From Macrococcoides bohemicum (GTDB lineage Bacteria; Bacillota; Bacilli; Staphylococcales; Staphylococcaceae): 64,000 nucleotides of DNA. Location: NCBI RefSeq assembly GCF_042658685.1, contig NZ_JBHSQY010000005.1. One strand, written 5' to 3'. The notes under the pieces are model-generated. The model saw nothing but the letters and a program-made list of their open reading frames with translations, searched no databases and had not been told where the DNA came from. The position numbers and the translations under genes are program-made. Position 1 is the stretch's first letter, and each line of letters begins with the position of its first letter. Of the stretch, positions 37,001 through 43,751 are shown in pieces.

Positions 37001-38031
37001 TTAGAAGAAACAAATATGTTTGTATACAATTGTTTTGTAGCATCTTTTTTATAAATAATATCTTTAACAGTTGTTAATTCATTTTTAAACTTATTGTAAT
37101 CATTAACTTTAGAGTGTGATACGCACGATGCATCTTGTAGAATTGATTCAAGCACTAATGACATGTATACTTTATTTCCTAGTTCAATAAATTCACGTTG
37201 CTCTTGTTTTAATTGCTCACTCATCGAAGCTTCATAGTCTTCAGATAATGCATATGACTTTTTGTCTTCTTTTAAGGATTCGTAATTGTCCATTCCAGGA
37301 AAAAGCTCAAATTCTTTGAATTTCATCCCAAGCAACATTTTAAACATATCTGATAAAGGTTTCTGAATTTTGTTCAGTTGTTTTGAACGATCATTTCTAG
37401 TTAAACTTTCATCTTTCAGTATTTCAAATATTTCTTGTAGTTTAGCTGAATCTATTGATAGATTCATTTCATTTAGTGACTCAAATGATTCGATTAGTTC
37501 CTGTAAATCAGCGACACCTTCATTTCCTGTACGTTTGCTTAAGTCAAGCTGATCAAACAAAAAATGTCCGCGATATTTCACTAAATGATACAACGCTATG
37601 TATATAAGCTCAGGAGCAAACTTTTTTTGTTCTGTAAGCAGTGCATATTGTAAATGATAGATTGTAGGATACTTGCGCCCATCCATACCAAGAAATCTCA
37701 AAACTTCCGATAACGATTTCCCTTGAAAATCATGATTATTATTTTTCCACTTAGAAAGGTTTTCATATTTATAGAAGTTCGGATTCTTAACGAGTGGTGC
37801 CAATACTTCCTGTAGTAATCCTAATCGTTTTACACGACGGTTATATCTTCTTCTCGCACCTCTTTGCAAACGACGCTCAGCAGCAGTACTCGCTGATTCA
37901 AAAGTAAGAACACCGATTGCATGTTTATCGTGATATTTGAGGATATTAAAGTTTTTATCCATTGCACTATAACCGACTGATGCGGTACCGATGTCTAAAC
38001 TCAAAATGTAAGGCTTAATACTTTCATCCAT
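34006..38031 (-). CDS. cas9: Cas9, type II-A CRISPR effector nuclease
   Basis: The 1341-residue product is an RNA-guided DNA endonuclease close in size and layout to S. pyogenes Cas9 (1368). RuvC-I is YILSLDIGTASVGYS with catalytic Asp13. The arginine-rich bridge helix is RRLQRGARRRYNRRVKRLG near residue 55. RuvC-II is YIVMEFATEDG with a catalytic Glu, the HNH site is YEIDHIYPQRLVKDDS with the catalytic His, and RuvC-III is NDSHHAIDAYLN. The C-terminal part holds the PAM-interacting domain, ending TGLKSTKLKSLYKLAESLK. The start at 38031 (MDESIKPY) has AAAGGAG eight bases upstream; GTG at 38040 is the alternative. All catalytic residues are intact. The PAM cannot be read from sequence alone. 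Confidence 0.98.
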   Translation of the reverse strand: MDESIKPYILSLDIGTASVGYSAMDKNFNILKYHDKHAIGVLTFESASTAAERRLQRGARRRYNRRVKRLGLLQEVLAPLVKNPNFYKYENLSKWKNNNHDFQGKSLSEVLRFLGMDGRKYPTIYHLQYALLTEQKKFAPELIYIALYHLVKYRGHFLFDQLDLSKRTGNEGVADLQELIESFESLNEMNLSIDSAKLQEIFEILKDESLTRNDRSKQLNKIQKPLSDMFKMLLGMKFKEFELFPGMDNYESLKEDKKSYALSEDYEASMSEQLKQEQREFIELGNKVYMSLVLESILQDASCVSHSKVNDYNKFKNELTTVKDIIYKKDATKQLYTNIFVSSKEAIRNYDALPSDENYKKLCLFDQYLKHPKTKYDDLNKELKKHIDKSHPFYELLEENKLLRVLNTVDNSSIPMQNNLFEAERILKNQQSYHKEITNEMIEQVLSIIRFRITYYVGPLVKHSENQKFGWMTRNSDERIKPWNFDSIVNRSKSAEEFIRKMTNKCTYLMNEDVLPKNSLIYQEMEVLNELNGVQIRPENAPKHKKYRLEPSVKLYIYNEIFKKSKSVTHKSLIDKMKKSEHKSFFTSFDDKLRVFGTQDETKFVSKLSTYQDMNRIIGDVENNYDMIEEIVLWITIFEDKNILEDKIKEKYSELSKKQIEQLKKLNYSGWGRISEKLLTHDYKGFTVIDLLRRTDQNFMEIITSKDYGFKEFISDENQIEHHQVRYKDVAALATSPALKKGIWNTLEIVRELTTIFGEPEYIVMEFATEDGEKAKRQKSRKQQWDSNIKVNKLKSVADYKKVIDESSDENFDFQNDRLWLYLSQNGKCMYTHESIDLGRLLNDKSNQVYEIDHIYPQRLVKDDSINNKVLVVKSANQHKSGDAMPLEKMSETKRGYMISFWKRLNDNGLISSTKLARLMKQTLSELDKEGFIQRQLVETRQISSHVRDFLEEEYSDTKVIPMKSRFASEFRKRFEIPKIRELNDSHHAIDAYLNGVVYLAGRVLYPDVDFFDFNFKREKVRQKWKAMGENLNENRKKDDFFFFNKIKNLDLSQGELLTSKIKMDIDNFKINYVRKTGGQESAFYKQTAYSPKLNQAKYDSNKNDFVVYKEMKVLKSHAIYYVEVGKNGKPKEKYSVVDELVIESYQNQGLSKDELALYLANRESKFEVTEAKYLFEINKGDIIYLNEHPTYFVSSGEVINGRQFRMSIEEQINLRETLRGKINQSKEELNVVYQSVAQKLIEDYAIILPKKDKESKIEKIMKYFETTEMTLEDFEKCIKEVFKVAGANAGRSDYLGGRMSGLSDTTFFGKDINAKIQYKSITGLKSTKLKSLYKLAESLK

Positions 38032-38120
38032 AAAAACCACTCCTTTGTATTATATTGTAAATATAACATGTAAATTTTTTATTGGGTACTTTTATTTTAG
38101 AATTTTCAGTTAATTTTATA

Positions 38121-38148
38121 TAGACAATTCCTTAAAATTTGTTATAAT
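38121..38148 (+). promoter_or_regulatory. tracrRNA promoter
   Basis: TAGACA (38121-38126) and TATAAT (38143-38148) are separated by 16 bases and face away from cas9. The predicted start at about 38155 lies 12 bases before the anti-repeat. Confidence 0.8.
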
Positions 38149-38154
38149 ATTTTT

Positions 38155-38259
38155 AGAAGCCATTCGCTTCATTCTAAAAGATCATAGTTAAGTTAAAATA
38201 AGCTTAAAGCGTTAAAGTGGTACTCATACCAACACCTCACTGTGTCAGTGAGGTTTTTA
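38155..38259 (+). ncRNA. tracrRNA
   Basis: The RNA of about 105 nt guides crRNA maturation and Cas9 loading. It carries a 23-nt anti-repeat (38167-38189) perfectly complementary to the inner part of the array repeat. Next comes AAGTTAAAATAAG, the same lower stem as in S. pyogenes tracrRNA. Small hairpins follow at GCTTAAAGC (nexus) and GGTACTCATACC, and the terminator stem is CCTCACTG-TGT-CAGTGAGG with a T run. It is divergent from cas9, with the shared 120-base spacer holding both promoters. Confidence 0.93.
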
Positions 38260-38446
38260 TTTTTTTATAAAATTCTAAATTAAGTACGGAATAAAGTACA
38301 TGTTTTTTACTACTTTGAAATTCTAAAATATGTATCTTAAAACAGATCTCTATAAAAATTAGATTATCCACATGGCTAATCTCAAATATAAATAGATCAA
38401 TGAACAATTCATTTACAACTATACTAATAAGATGTTATTACATTTT

Positions 38447-38511
38447 TAACGAGGATTTCTAACATAGATACACCAAACCCCTTTTCTAGTCGGACAGAAA
38501 AGGGGTTTTTT
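38447..38511 (+). ncRNA. Candidate antitoxin RNA of an Fst-type locus
   Basis: A putative promoter (TTTACA at 38412, TATTAC at 38436, 18-base spacing) would start an RNA of about 65 nt ending at the strong terminator at 38473-38511. This length and its convergent position match RNAII of the Fst/par type I systems. It contains TTCTAACA (38457-38464), complementary to TGTTAGAA in the 5' part of the toxin message at 38648-38655, besides complete pairing in the shared terminator region. No experimental support exists here. Confidence 0.5.
38473..38511. terminator. Bidirectional terminator of the toxin-antitoxin pair
   Basis: AACCCCTTTTCT and AGAAAAGGGGTT form a 12-bp stem with an 8-base loop, followed by six T residues on the plus strand and a shorter T run on the minus strand. 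It sits between convergent toxin and antitoxin transcripts. Confidence 0.85.
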
Positions 38512-38522
38512 GGTGGGCTTAA

Positions 38523-38636
38523 TCATCTATTTTTTTGCTTATCTTTACGAATAAGTCAGTAAGTAAAGTAAACAACTGTGCAACCACGTATAATTGTATA
38601 GATTATTCCAATGAAGTCGTCTAACATTAAATACAT
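38523..38636 (-). pseudogene. Fst/PepA1-like type I toxin with in-frame stop
   Basis: A minus-strand frame starts at ATG 38636 after GAGGAA and encodes MYLMLDDFIGIIYTI followed by IRGCTVVYFTY, then TGA at 38556-38558. Reading through that TGA gives LIRKDKQKNR and a stop at 38523-38525. The whole matches the Fst/PepA1 family of about 30-residue membrane toxins (PepA1 has GCAIAFFSYWLSRR): a hydrophobic helix, a Gly-Cys pair, then Tyr-Trp-Leu and a charged tail. The TGA stands exactly where the family has Trp (TGG). The toxin is thus truncated to 26 residues, probably inactivated. It lies downstream of the DUF4143 ATPase gene on the same strand. Confidence 0.7.
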
Positions 38637-38701
38637 CTCATTCCTCGTTCTAACACTATCGGCGTAAAATATTCTCTCCAGTCCATCATATCACCTCGTC
38701 A

Positions 38702-39916
38702 TTATTCTCCCATCAACCATTGTAATGCATTCAATTTCTGTATCCCGTTATAATTTGCTGTTTGATTAAATTGATCTAGCGTTAATAAATACTTCGGATA
38801 CTGATCATCAATGGATGCTAATGACCTTAATTCTCTTTTCAAAGTGCTTTCATCTAAAGTTGATAATGCAACTTGATAATATTCAATACTATTATCCGGT
38901 GCAATTGCTACAAAGTCGACTTCATACTGATTATTTTCACCAATATACACTTCAAAACCTCTACGCTTAAGTTCTAGATAAATTATATTTTCTAGTATAT
39001 GTCCATAATCCTGTAGATGATCTCTCAATACTAACTGTCTTAACCCTGTATCAACGGTATAATATTTTGACTGGCTTTCCAATAAGGCTTTTCCTTTAAT
39101 GTTATATCGCTTTACTTCATACATGATTAAACTATCGAGAATGCCTTTTACATAACGATCAATCGTTTGATGCGCTATTTTATATCCTTTTGAAACTAAC
39201 GTATTCTTAATTTTATTTACTGTAACTAAACTACCTATTGAAGAGAATAGTGCTGCAATAATTCGTTCTAGTACACCAACATCCTGAATATTCATTCGCT
39301 TTACTATATCGTTTAAAACTACCGTTGAATACAATCCTTGTAAATATTCAAAACGTTCTAATGGGTTATCAATTTTAATCGCATATGGAAAACTTGTTTG
39401 TATATACGCTTCATACAAATCCGGCAACGAATGATTGCTATCTTTCTGCTTATGCCAGGTCACAAATTCCTTGAAAGACAGAGGTAACATATTAAGTTGA
39501 ACATATCGCCCCGAAAGTAACGTTGCTAATTCGCTGCTTAAAAAGTATGCATTTGAACCAGTGATATACAAATCGACATTGTTTTTTAACAATAAAGAAT
39601 CGACTACTTTTTCAAACTGATCAATCATCTGAATCTCATCCAGGAAAATGTAAGTCTTTTCAATTGGGTGTATTTTATCAATTAAATACTGGTATAGATC
39701 CATATAATTCAATAGATGATGATAGGATATATCTTCAAAATTGATCGCAATAATCTGTGATTGGTTCACTCCTTCAGACAATAACTCATCCTGAAACAAC
39801 TTAAATAAAGTTGATTTGCCAGATCTTCTAACACCAGAAACAACTTTAATAACTTGCTTATCACGATGTCGTCTTAGGAAATTGATATATTCTTCTCTCA
39901 TTACTAATTCACTCAT
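38702..39916 (-). CDS. AAA ATPase with DUF4143 domain
   Basis: The 404-residue product has an N-terminal AAA_14 ATPase domain with Walker A VVSGVRRSGKSTLFKL (about 25-40), Walker B YIFLDEIQMID (about 92-102) and sensor ITGSNAYFLSSELATLLSGRY. A helical region follows, then a DUF4143 C-terminus with a restriction-endonuclease-like pattern (LENIIYLELKRRGFEVYIGENN.YEVDFVA) carrying Glu, Asp and a Gln-Val in place of the usual catalytic Lys. Such proteins are widespread, often mobile, and of unknown role. The start at 39916 has GAGGTG upstream. Three direct repeats overlie its promoter and ribosome binding site. Confidence 0.85.
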   Translation of the reverse strand: MSELVMREEYINFLRRHRDKQVIKVVSGVRRSGKSTLFKLFQDELLSEGVNQSQIIAINFEDISYHHLLNYMDLYQYLIDKIHPIEKTYIFLDEIQMIDQFEKVVDSLLLKNNVDLYITGSNAYFLSSELATLLSGRYVQLNMLPLSFKEFVTWHKQKDSNHSLPDLYEAYIQTSFPYAIKIDNPLERFEYLQGLYSTVVLNDIVKRMNIQDVGVLERIIAALFSSIGSLVTVNKIKNTLVSKGYKIAHQTIDRYVKGILDSLIMYEVKRYNIKGKALLESQSKYYTVDTGLRQLVLRDHLQDYGHILENIIYLELKRRGFEVYIGENNQYEVDFVAIAPDNSIEYYQVALSTLDESTLKRELRSLASIDDQYPKYLLTLDQFNQTANYNGIQKLNALQWLMGE

Positions 39917-40024
39917 AAGTTTCACCTCAACTTTAAACTTTTATATAAATTATATCAAAGTTTCACTTCAACTTTAAACTTTTAGTTATTTTTATAAAAT
40001 TTCACTTGGAATTAAAACTTTTTA
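39917..40024 (-). repeat. Three direct repeats upstream of the ATPase gene
   Basis: AAGTTTCACCTCAACTTTAAA... (39917-39943) and a copy with one mismatch (39958-39984) are 27-bp direct repeats spaced by 41 bases, with a weaker third copy at 39997-40024. The first copy contains the ribosome binding site of the ATPase gene (GAGGTG), and the second lies at the -35 position relative to TATAAT between them. They may be binding sites for an autoregulator. Confidence 0.7.
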
Positions 40025-40058
40025 ATATATTTTAATTACAGATAAATTTATAGTTCTC

Positions 40059-40094
40059 CATCTTTTCCGGATAGTCCGAATATCCGGAATAGTT
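40059..40094. repeat. TTCCGGATA palindromic element, copy 1
   Basis: TCTTTTCCGGATAG...TATCCGGAA forms an imperfect hairpin that recurs twice at 41401-41494 and, as a perfect stem, at 41529-41555. The copies flank the DUF5780-like gene. Confidence 0.65.
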
Positions 40095-40126
40095 TACTCC
40101 TTTCAACTCAAAATAAAAAAGTAAGA

Positions 40127-40154
40127 AGCCATTCCGAATAATTTTCGAAATGGC
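40127..40154 (-). terminator. Terminator of the acidic membrane protein gene
   Basis: AGCCATTTCGAA pairs with TTCGGAATGGCT on the minus strand, with a T run starting a few bases later. Confidence 0.6.
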
Positions 40155-40161
40155 TATAGTT

Positions 40162-41307
40162 TTAATATTCTTCCTCTATATACTCTTCTTCAACTGGGTC
40201 TTCTGAATAATCATATTCTTCATAATAATAATCTTCTTCAGAAACATCTGATTCATCATAAGTTTCTTCCGTTTCATCTTCATAGTAGCTATCTTCAACA
40301 CTATCATCAATGTCTTCTTCATAATATTCTTCCGGCTCTTCTTCTAATGCTTCATCCTCTACATAGGAATCGTCATAGCTGTCATCGCTATTTTCATAAT
40401 CATATGAATCCTCATAATCAATGAAGTCATTTTCTGTGTAGTGATTAATATTTTTTTCAGACAAATCATAATACTGATTTATATCAATATTATTTTGTGA
40501 TTCATAATATTCCAGGTATGAAAGTAATCCCATCAACTGAAGATACGCGATATATTCTTCGAGTGCTTCACTTGATATTTCATTTTTCTCTTTTATCTTT
40601 TGACTAATTTCATTGTATTTCACAGGATCAATATTTTCTGTTTGATTATTTTCTGGTTGGGGGGATTTATCTTTAAAATAGATATACTTTTCCGCATCTT
40701 TTATATCTTTCAAACGTTTGCCTTCATACATTTTCAAGAAATCTTTATGCAAAGGATTTGTCCATTTTTTACCTTCAAAGTCAATATAACTCACAACAAA
40801 TGGTTTAAAGCTATGCACTCCAATTGAACTATCAATACGGTAGCCTTTTTCTTCTCCGAATCTACCATACCCTTTAATGTTTGCTGCATCTGCCGTTACT
40901 CCTCTGAAATAACTCTTTCCAAAATCGATATCACCTTTAATTTTTATCGGTAATCCATTTTTATCCCACGCTACAAATCCATATTGCACGTCTTTTATAT
41001 CTTTATCTGTGTTATTTTTAATCGTCGCCTGTAAATTATCAGGATACAACGATTTAAATTCATCATGCAGGACAACATACTTTGCATCTACAGCATATAG
41101 ATCTTGTTTCTTAATAGCTCGTTCAAGACTAGCTGCAGTAAACTTTTCTTTCTTTTTTTCTTCTTTTTCATCTGATTTTGCCGCTACTGATGTTTTTTCA
41201 CTGCTAATTAAATCTTTCTCTCCTTTTACATAAGGTAAAGAGAGTAGAAAGAAAATCCCTAGTAAAATAACAGTGATAAATGTTGCAAATAACCCCTTAC
41301 CTTTCAT
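40162..41307 (-). CDS. DUF5780-like membrane protein with acidic Tyr-rich tail
   Basis: The 381-residue product has an N-terminal membrane helix (FATFITVILLGIFFLLSLPYV, about 8-28) and a Lys/Glu linker. An extracellular domain at about residues 70-200 (YAVDAKYVVLHDEFKSLYPD...NNTDKDIKDVQYGFVAWDKNG) resembles the DUF5780 beta-sandwich of staphylococcal surface proteins. A helical linker follows, and the last 95 residues consist almost only of Asp, Glu, Tyr and Ser (for example DDSYDDSYVEDEALEEE). Such tails may bind cations or a cationic partner at the wall. AGGAGG precedes the ATG. The gene stands alone between CCGGATA hairpin elements. No enzyme motif is visible. Confidence 0.7.
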   Translation of the reverse strand: MKGKGLFATFITVILLGIFFLLSLPYVKGEKDLISSEKTSVAAKSDEKEEKKKEKFTAASLERAIKKQDLYAVDAKYVVLHDEFKSLYPDNLQATIKNNTDKDIKDVQYGFVAWDKNGLPIKIKGDIDFGKSYFRGVTADAANIKGYGRFGEEKGYRIDSSIGVHSFKPFVVSYIDFEGKKWTNPLHKDFLKMYEGKRLKDIKDAEKYIYFKDKSPQPENNQTENIDPVKYNEISQKIKEKNEISSEALEEYIAYLQLMGLLSYLEYYESQNNIDINQYYDLSEKNINHYTENDFIDYEDSYDYENSDDSYDDSYVEDEALEEEPEEYYEEDIDDSVEDSYYEDETEETYDESDVSEEDYYYEEYDYSEDPVEEEYIEEEY

Positions 41308-41400
41308 GAGATGCCTCCTCTTAGATGTTTTTAATTTAAATACATGTCTATCACATATTATATAATCATTTAACTTAAATTAAAATATTAATTTTTTGAA

Positions 41401-41494
41401 ATCTTTTCCGAATAGTCCAAGTATCCGGAATTGTTAATCATTATTTCACCAATTTTATCTCCATCTTTTCCGAATAGTCCAAGTATCCGGAAAA
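41401..41494. repeat. TTCCGGATA palindromic element, copies 2 and 3
   Basis: Two nearly identical copies of ATCTTTTCCGAATAGTCCAA followed by GTATCCGGAA lie 62 bases apart (41401-41432 and 41463-41494), related to the copy at 40059. Confidence 0.7.
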
Positions 41495-41528
41495 GCCTAC
41501 CTAAATATCTAAACATCATCACAAAAAA

Positions 41529-41555
41529 ATTCCGGATACGCAATGTATCCGGAAT
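41529..41555 (-). terminator. groEL terminator
   Basis: ATTCCGGATA and TATCCGGAAT form a perfect 10-bp stem around CGCAATG, followed on the minus strand by a run of seven T residues. It has the same CCGGATA core as the neighbouring repeats. Confidence 0.85.
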
Positions 41556-41575
41556 CTTTAAAATCTATTATTAAA

Positions 41576-43195
41576 TTACATCATCCCTGGCATACCGCCC
41601 ATACCCATTTCTGGTGCTGGGTTTTCTTCAGGCATTTCTGCTACTACCGCTTCAGTTGTTAAGAACATTGCTGCTACTGATGCTGCATTTTGTAATGCAG
41701 ATCTTGTAACTTTAGTTGGGTCAACGATACCAGCTTCAATCATATTTACCCACTCATCAGTTGCTGCGTTATATCCAACACCTGTTTCAGCGTGTTTAAT
41801 CTTCTCAACAATTACTGAACCTTCAAGGCCAGCATTAATTGCGATTTGACGAATTGGAGCTTCTAATGCTTTTAATACAATTTTAACACCTGTTGCAACA
41901 TCACCTGTCGCTTCAACTGCTGCTACTTTGTTGTAGATTGATACAAGTGCTGTACCACCACCTGCAACGATACCTTCTTCAACTGCTGCACGTGTTGAGT
42001 TTAATGCATCTTCAATACGTAATTTACGTTCTTTTAATTCTGTTTCAGTTGCAGCACCTACTTTAATCACTGCAACGCCACCTGCTAATTTCGCTAAGCG
42101 TTCTTGTAATTTTTCTTTATCAAATTCAGATGTTGTCTCTTCGATTTGTGCTTTTAATTGTCCTACACGTGCGTCGATATTTGATGCATCGCCGCGTCCT
42201 TCAACGATTGTTGTATCGTCTTTAGTAACGTGAACTTTCGCTGCATTACCTAACATATCAACTGTTGCATCTTTTAAGTCTAATCCTAAGTCGTCAGTAA
42301 TTACTTGACCACCTGTAAGGATTGCTAAATCTTCTAACATTGCTTTACGACGGTCACCAAATCCTGGTGCTTTCACAGCAACTGCAGTGAATGTACCACG
42401 TAATCTGTTTAATACGATGTTTGTTAATGCATCGCCATCAACATCTTCAGCTACGATTAAGATTGGACGTGATGTTTGAACGATTTGTTCTAATAACGGT
42501 AAGATATCCTGGAATGAAGAAATCTTCTTATCTGTAATTAAGATGTATGGATTTTCTAAATCAGCGATCATCTTATCAGAATCTGTCACCATATAAGGTG
42601 AAGCATATCCACGATCGAACTGCATACCTTCTACTACTTCTAATTCTGTTTTGAATCCTTTAGATTCTTCGATTGTGATAACACCGTCGTTACCAACTTT
42701 CTCCATCGCTTCAGAGATGAATTGACCGATTTCTTCGTCAGCTGCTGAAATTGCTCCAACTTGCGCAATTTCTTCTTTGCTTGATACTTCTTTTGAAATT
42801 GCTGCTAATTCTTCTAACGCAACTGCTACCGCTTTATCAATACCTTGGCGGATTCCTACAGGGTTTGCACCACTTGTAACGTTCTTCAATCCTTCTTGGA
42901 TCATTGCTTGTGCAAGTACTGTTGCTGTAGTAGTACCGTCACCAGCGATTTCGTTTGTTTTGTTTGCAACTTCAGCGACTAATTTTGCACCCATGTTTTC
43001 GTATGGATCTTCTAATTCGATTTCTTTTGCGATTGTTACACCATCATTTGTAATTAAAGGTGCTACAAATTTTTTATCTAAAACTACGTTACGACCTTTT
43101 GGCCCTAATGTAACTTTAACTGCGTCAGCTAATTTATCTACACCTGCAAGCATTGAGCGTCTTGCATCTTCAGAAAACTTAATTTCTTTAACCAT
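41576..43195 (-). CDS. groEL: Chaperonin GroEL
   Basis: The 539-residue product is the 60-kDa chaperonin that forms the tetradecameric folding chamber. It shows the family signature KVTLGPKGRNVVLDK, GDGTTTATVLAQAM (ATP binding with catalytic Asp), VAVKAPGFGDRRKAML, AAVEEGIVAGGGTAL and the Gly-Met tail GMGGMPGMM. The ATG at 43195 is preferred over the TTG at 43201 because GGAGGAATTTGACA lies just upstream. It is co-transcribed with groES, 53 bases upstream, and regulated through the CIRCE element. Confidence 0.99.
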   Translation of the reverse strand: MVKEIKFSEDARRSMLAGVDKLADAVKVTLGPKGRNVVLDKKFVAPLITNDGVTIAKEIELEDPYENMGAKLVAEVANKTNEIAGDGTTTATVLAQAMIQEGLKNVTSGANPVGIRQGIDKAVAVALEELAAISKEVSSKEEIAQVGAISAADEEIGQFISEAMEKVGNDGVITIEESKGFKTELEVVEGMQFDRGYASPYMVTDSDKMIADLENPYILITDKKISSFQDILPLLEQIVQTSRPILIVAEDVDGDALTNIVLNRLRGTFTAVAVKAPGFGDRRKAMLEDLAILTGGQVITDDLGLDLKDATVDMLGNAAKVHVTKDDTTIVEGRGDASNIDARVGQLKAQIEETTSEFDKEKLQERLAKLAGGVAVIKVGAATETELKERKLRIEDALNSTRAAVEEGIVAGGGTALVSIYNKVAAVEATGDVATGVKIVLKALEAPIRQIAINAGLEGSVIVEKIKHAETGVGYNAATDEWVNMIEAGIVDPTKVTRSALQNAASVAAMFLTTEAVVAEMPEENPAPEMGMGGMPGMM

Positions 43196-43248
43196 TGTCA
43201 AATTCCTCCATTGATTTTATATTATAGAATGTATTTATTATAATTTGA

Positions 43249-43536
43249 TTAATCTTCAATAATCGCGATGATATCTTCTTCTTTTAATACGATGTACTTC
43301 TCGTCCCCAGCTTTCACTTCAGTACCACCAAATGGTTCATAAACTACACGGTCACCTACAGCTACCTGGATATCAATTTTTTCACCATTCTCAAGGATAC
43401 GGCCTGTGCCAACTGCAATGACTGTACCTTCGTTTGACTTTTCTTTTGCAGAATCAGTTAAGACGATTCCACTTGCAGTAGTTTGTTCTCTTTCAGTTTT
43501 TTCGATTACAACACGATTTCCGTATGGTTTTATCAC
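43249..43536 (-). CDS. groES: Co-chaperonin GroES
   Basis: The 95-residue product is the 10-kDa lid of the GroEL chamber. It has the mobile loop GIVLTDSAKEKSNEG, the Cpn10 signature at the N-terminus (IKPYGNRVVIEK) and the C-terminal VLKEEDIIAIIE. The start codon is GTG, eight bases after AAGGAGG. It is first in the groES-groEL operon. A CIRCE operator lies 36 bases upstream. Confidence 0.98.
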   Translation of the reverse strand: MIKPYGNRVVIEKTEREQTTASGIVLTDSAKEKSNEGTVIAVGTGRILENGEKIDIQVAVGDRVVYEPFGGTEVKAGDEKYIVLKEEDIIAIIED

Positions 43537-43571
43537 GATATTTTCCTCCTTGAAAAAATAAATTCATGTTT

Positions 43572-43598
43572 TTAGCACTCTATACGCTTAAGTGCTAA
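43572..43598 (-). promoter_or_regulatory. CIRCE operator (HrcA site)
   Basis: TTAGCACTC, nine bases, AAGTGCTAA matches the CIRCE consensus with one mismatch in the second arm. HrcA bound here represses groESL until heat shock. A TTGACC box (43628-43623) upstream on the minus strand is the likely -35 element. Confidence 0.95.
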
Positions 43599-43751
43599 CA
43601 TAATTTTATAATAATCAAAGAAGGTCAAGATTGCAAATATTTTAATTTGATTTTTAAAATTATTTTTAATTAATTCGATTGAGTTTTTATTACTACCAAT
43701 TTAATGTACAATGTATAAAGTATTTAAATTTGAAGGAGAATTAAAATTTAC

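Noticed and set aside
38316..38343. ATTCTAAAATATG...TTAAAAC resembling a degenerate CRISPR repeat downstream of tracrRNA
   Set aside because: The region is very AT-rich and the match needs gaps, so chance is more likely than a true repeat.
38627..38686. 19-codon frame MDWREYFTPIVLERG after the ATPase stop, with GAGGTG upstream
   Set aside because: It overlaps the toxin leader in another frame and has no recognisable relatives; it may be a leader peptide but cannot be supported.
38702..39916. The DUF4143 ATPase as a member of the CRISPR system
   Set aside because: Such ATPases are widespread and not linked to Cas9 loci; it is separated by the toxin locus and has its own promoter.
42777..43214. 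145-codon plus-strand frame inside groEL
   Set aside because: Antisense shadow of a strongly biased conserved gene.
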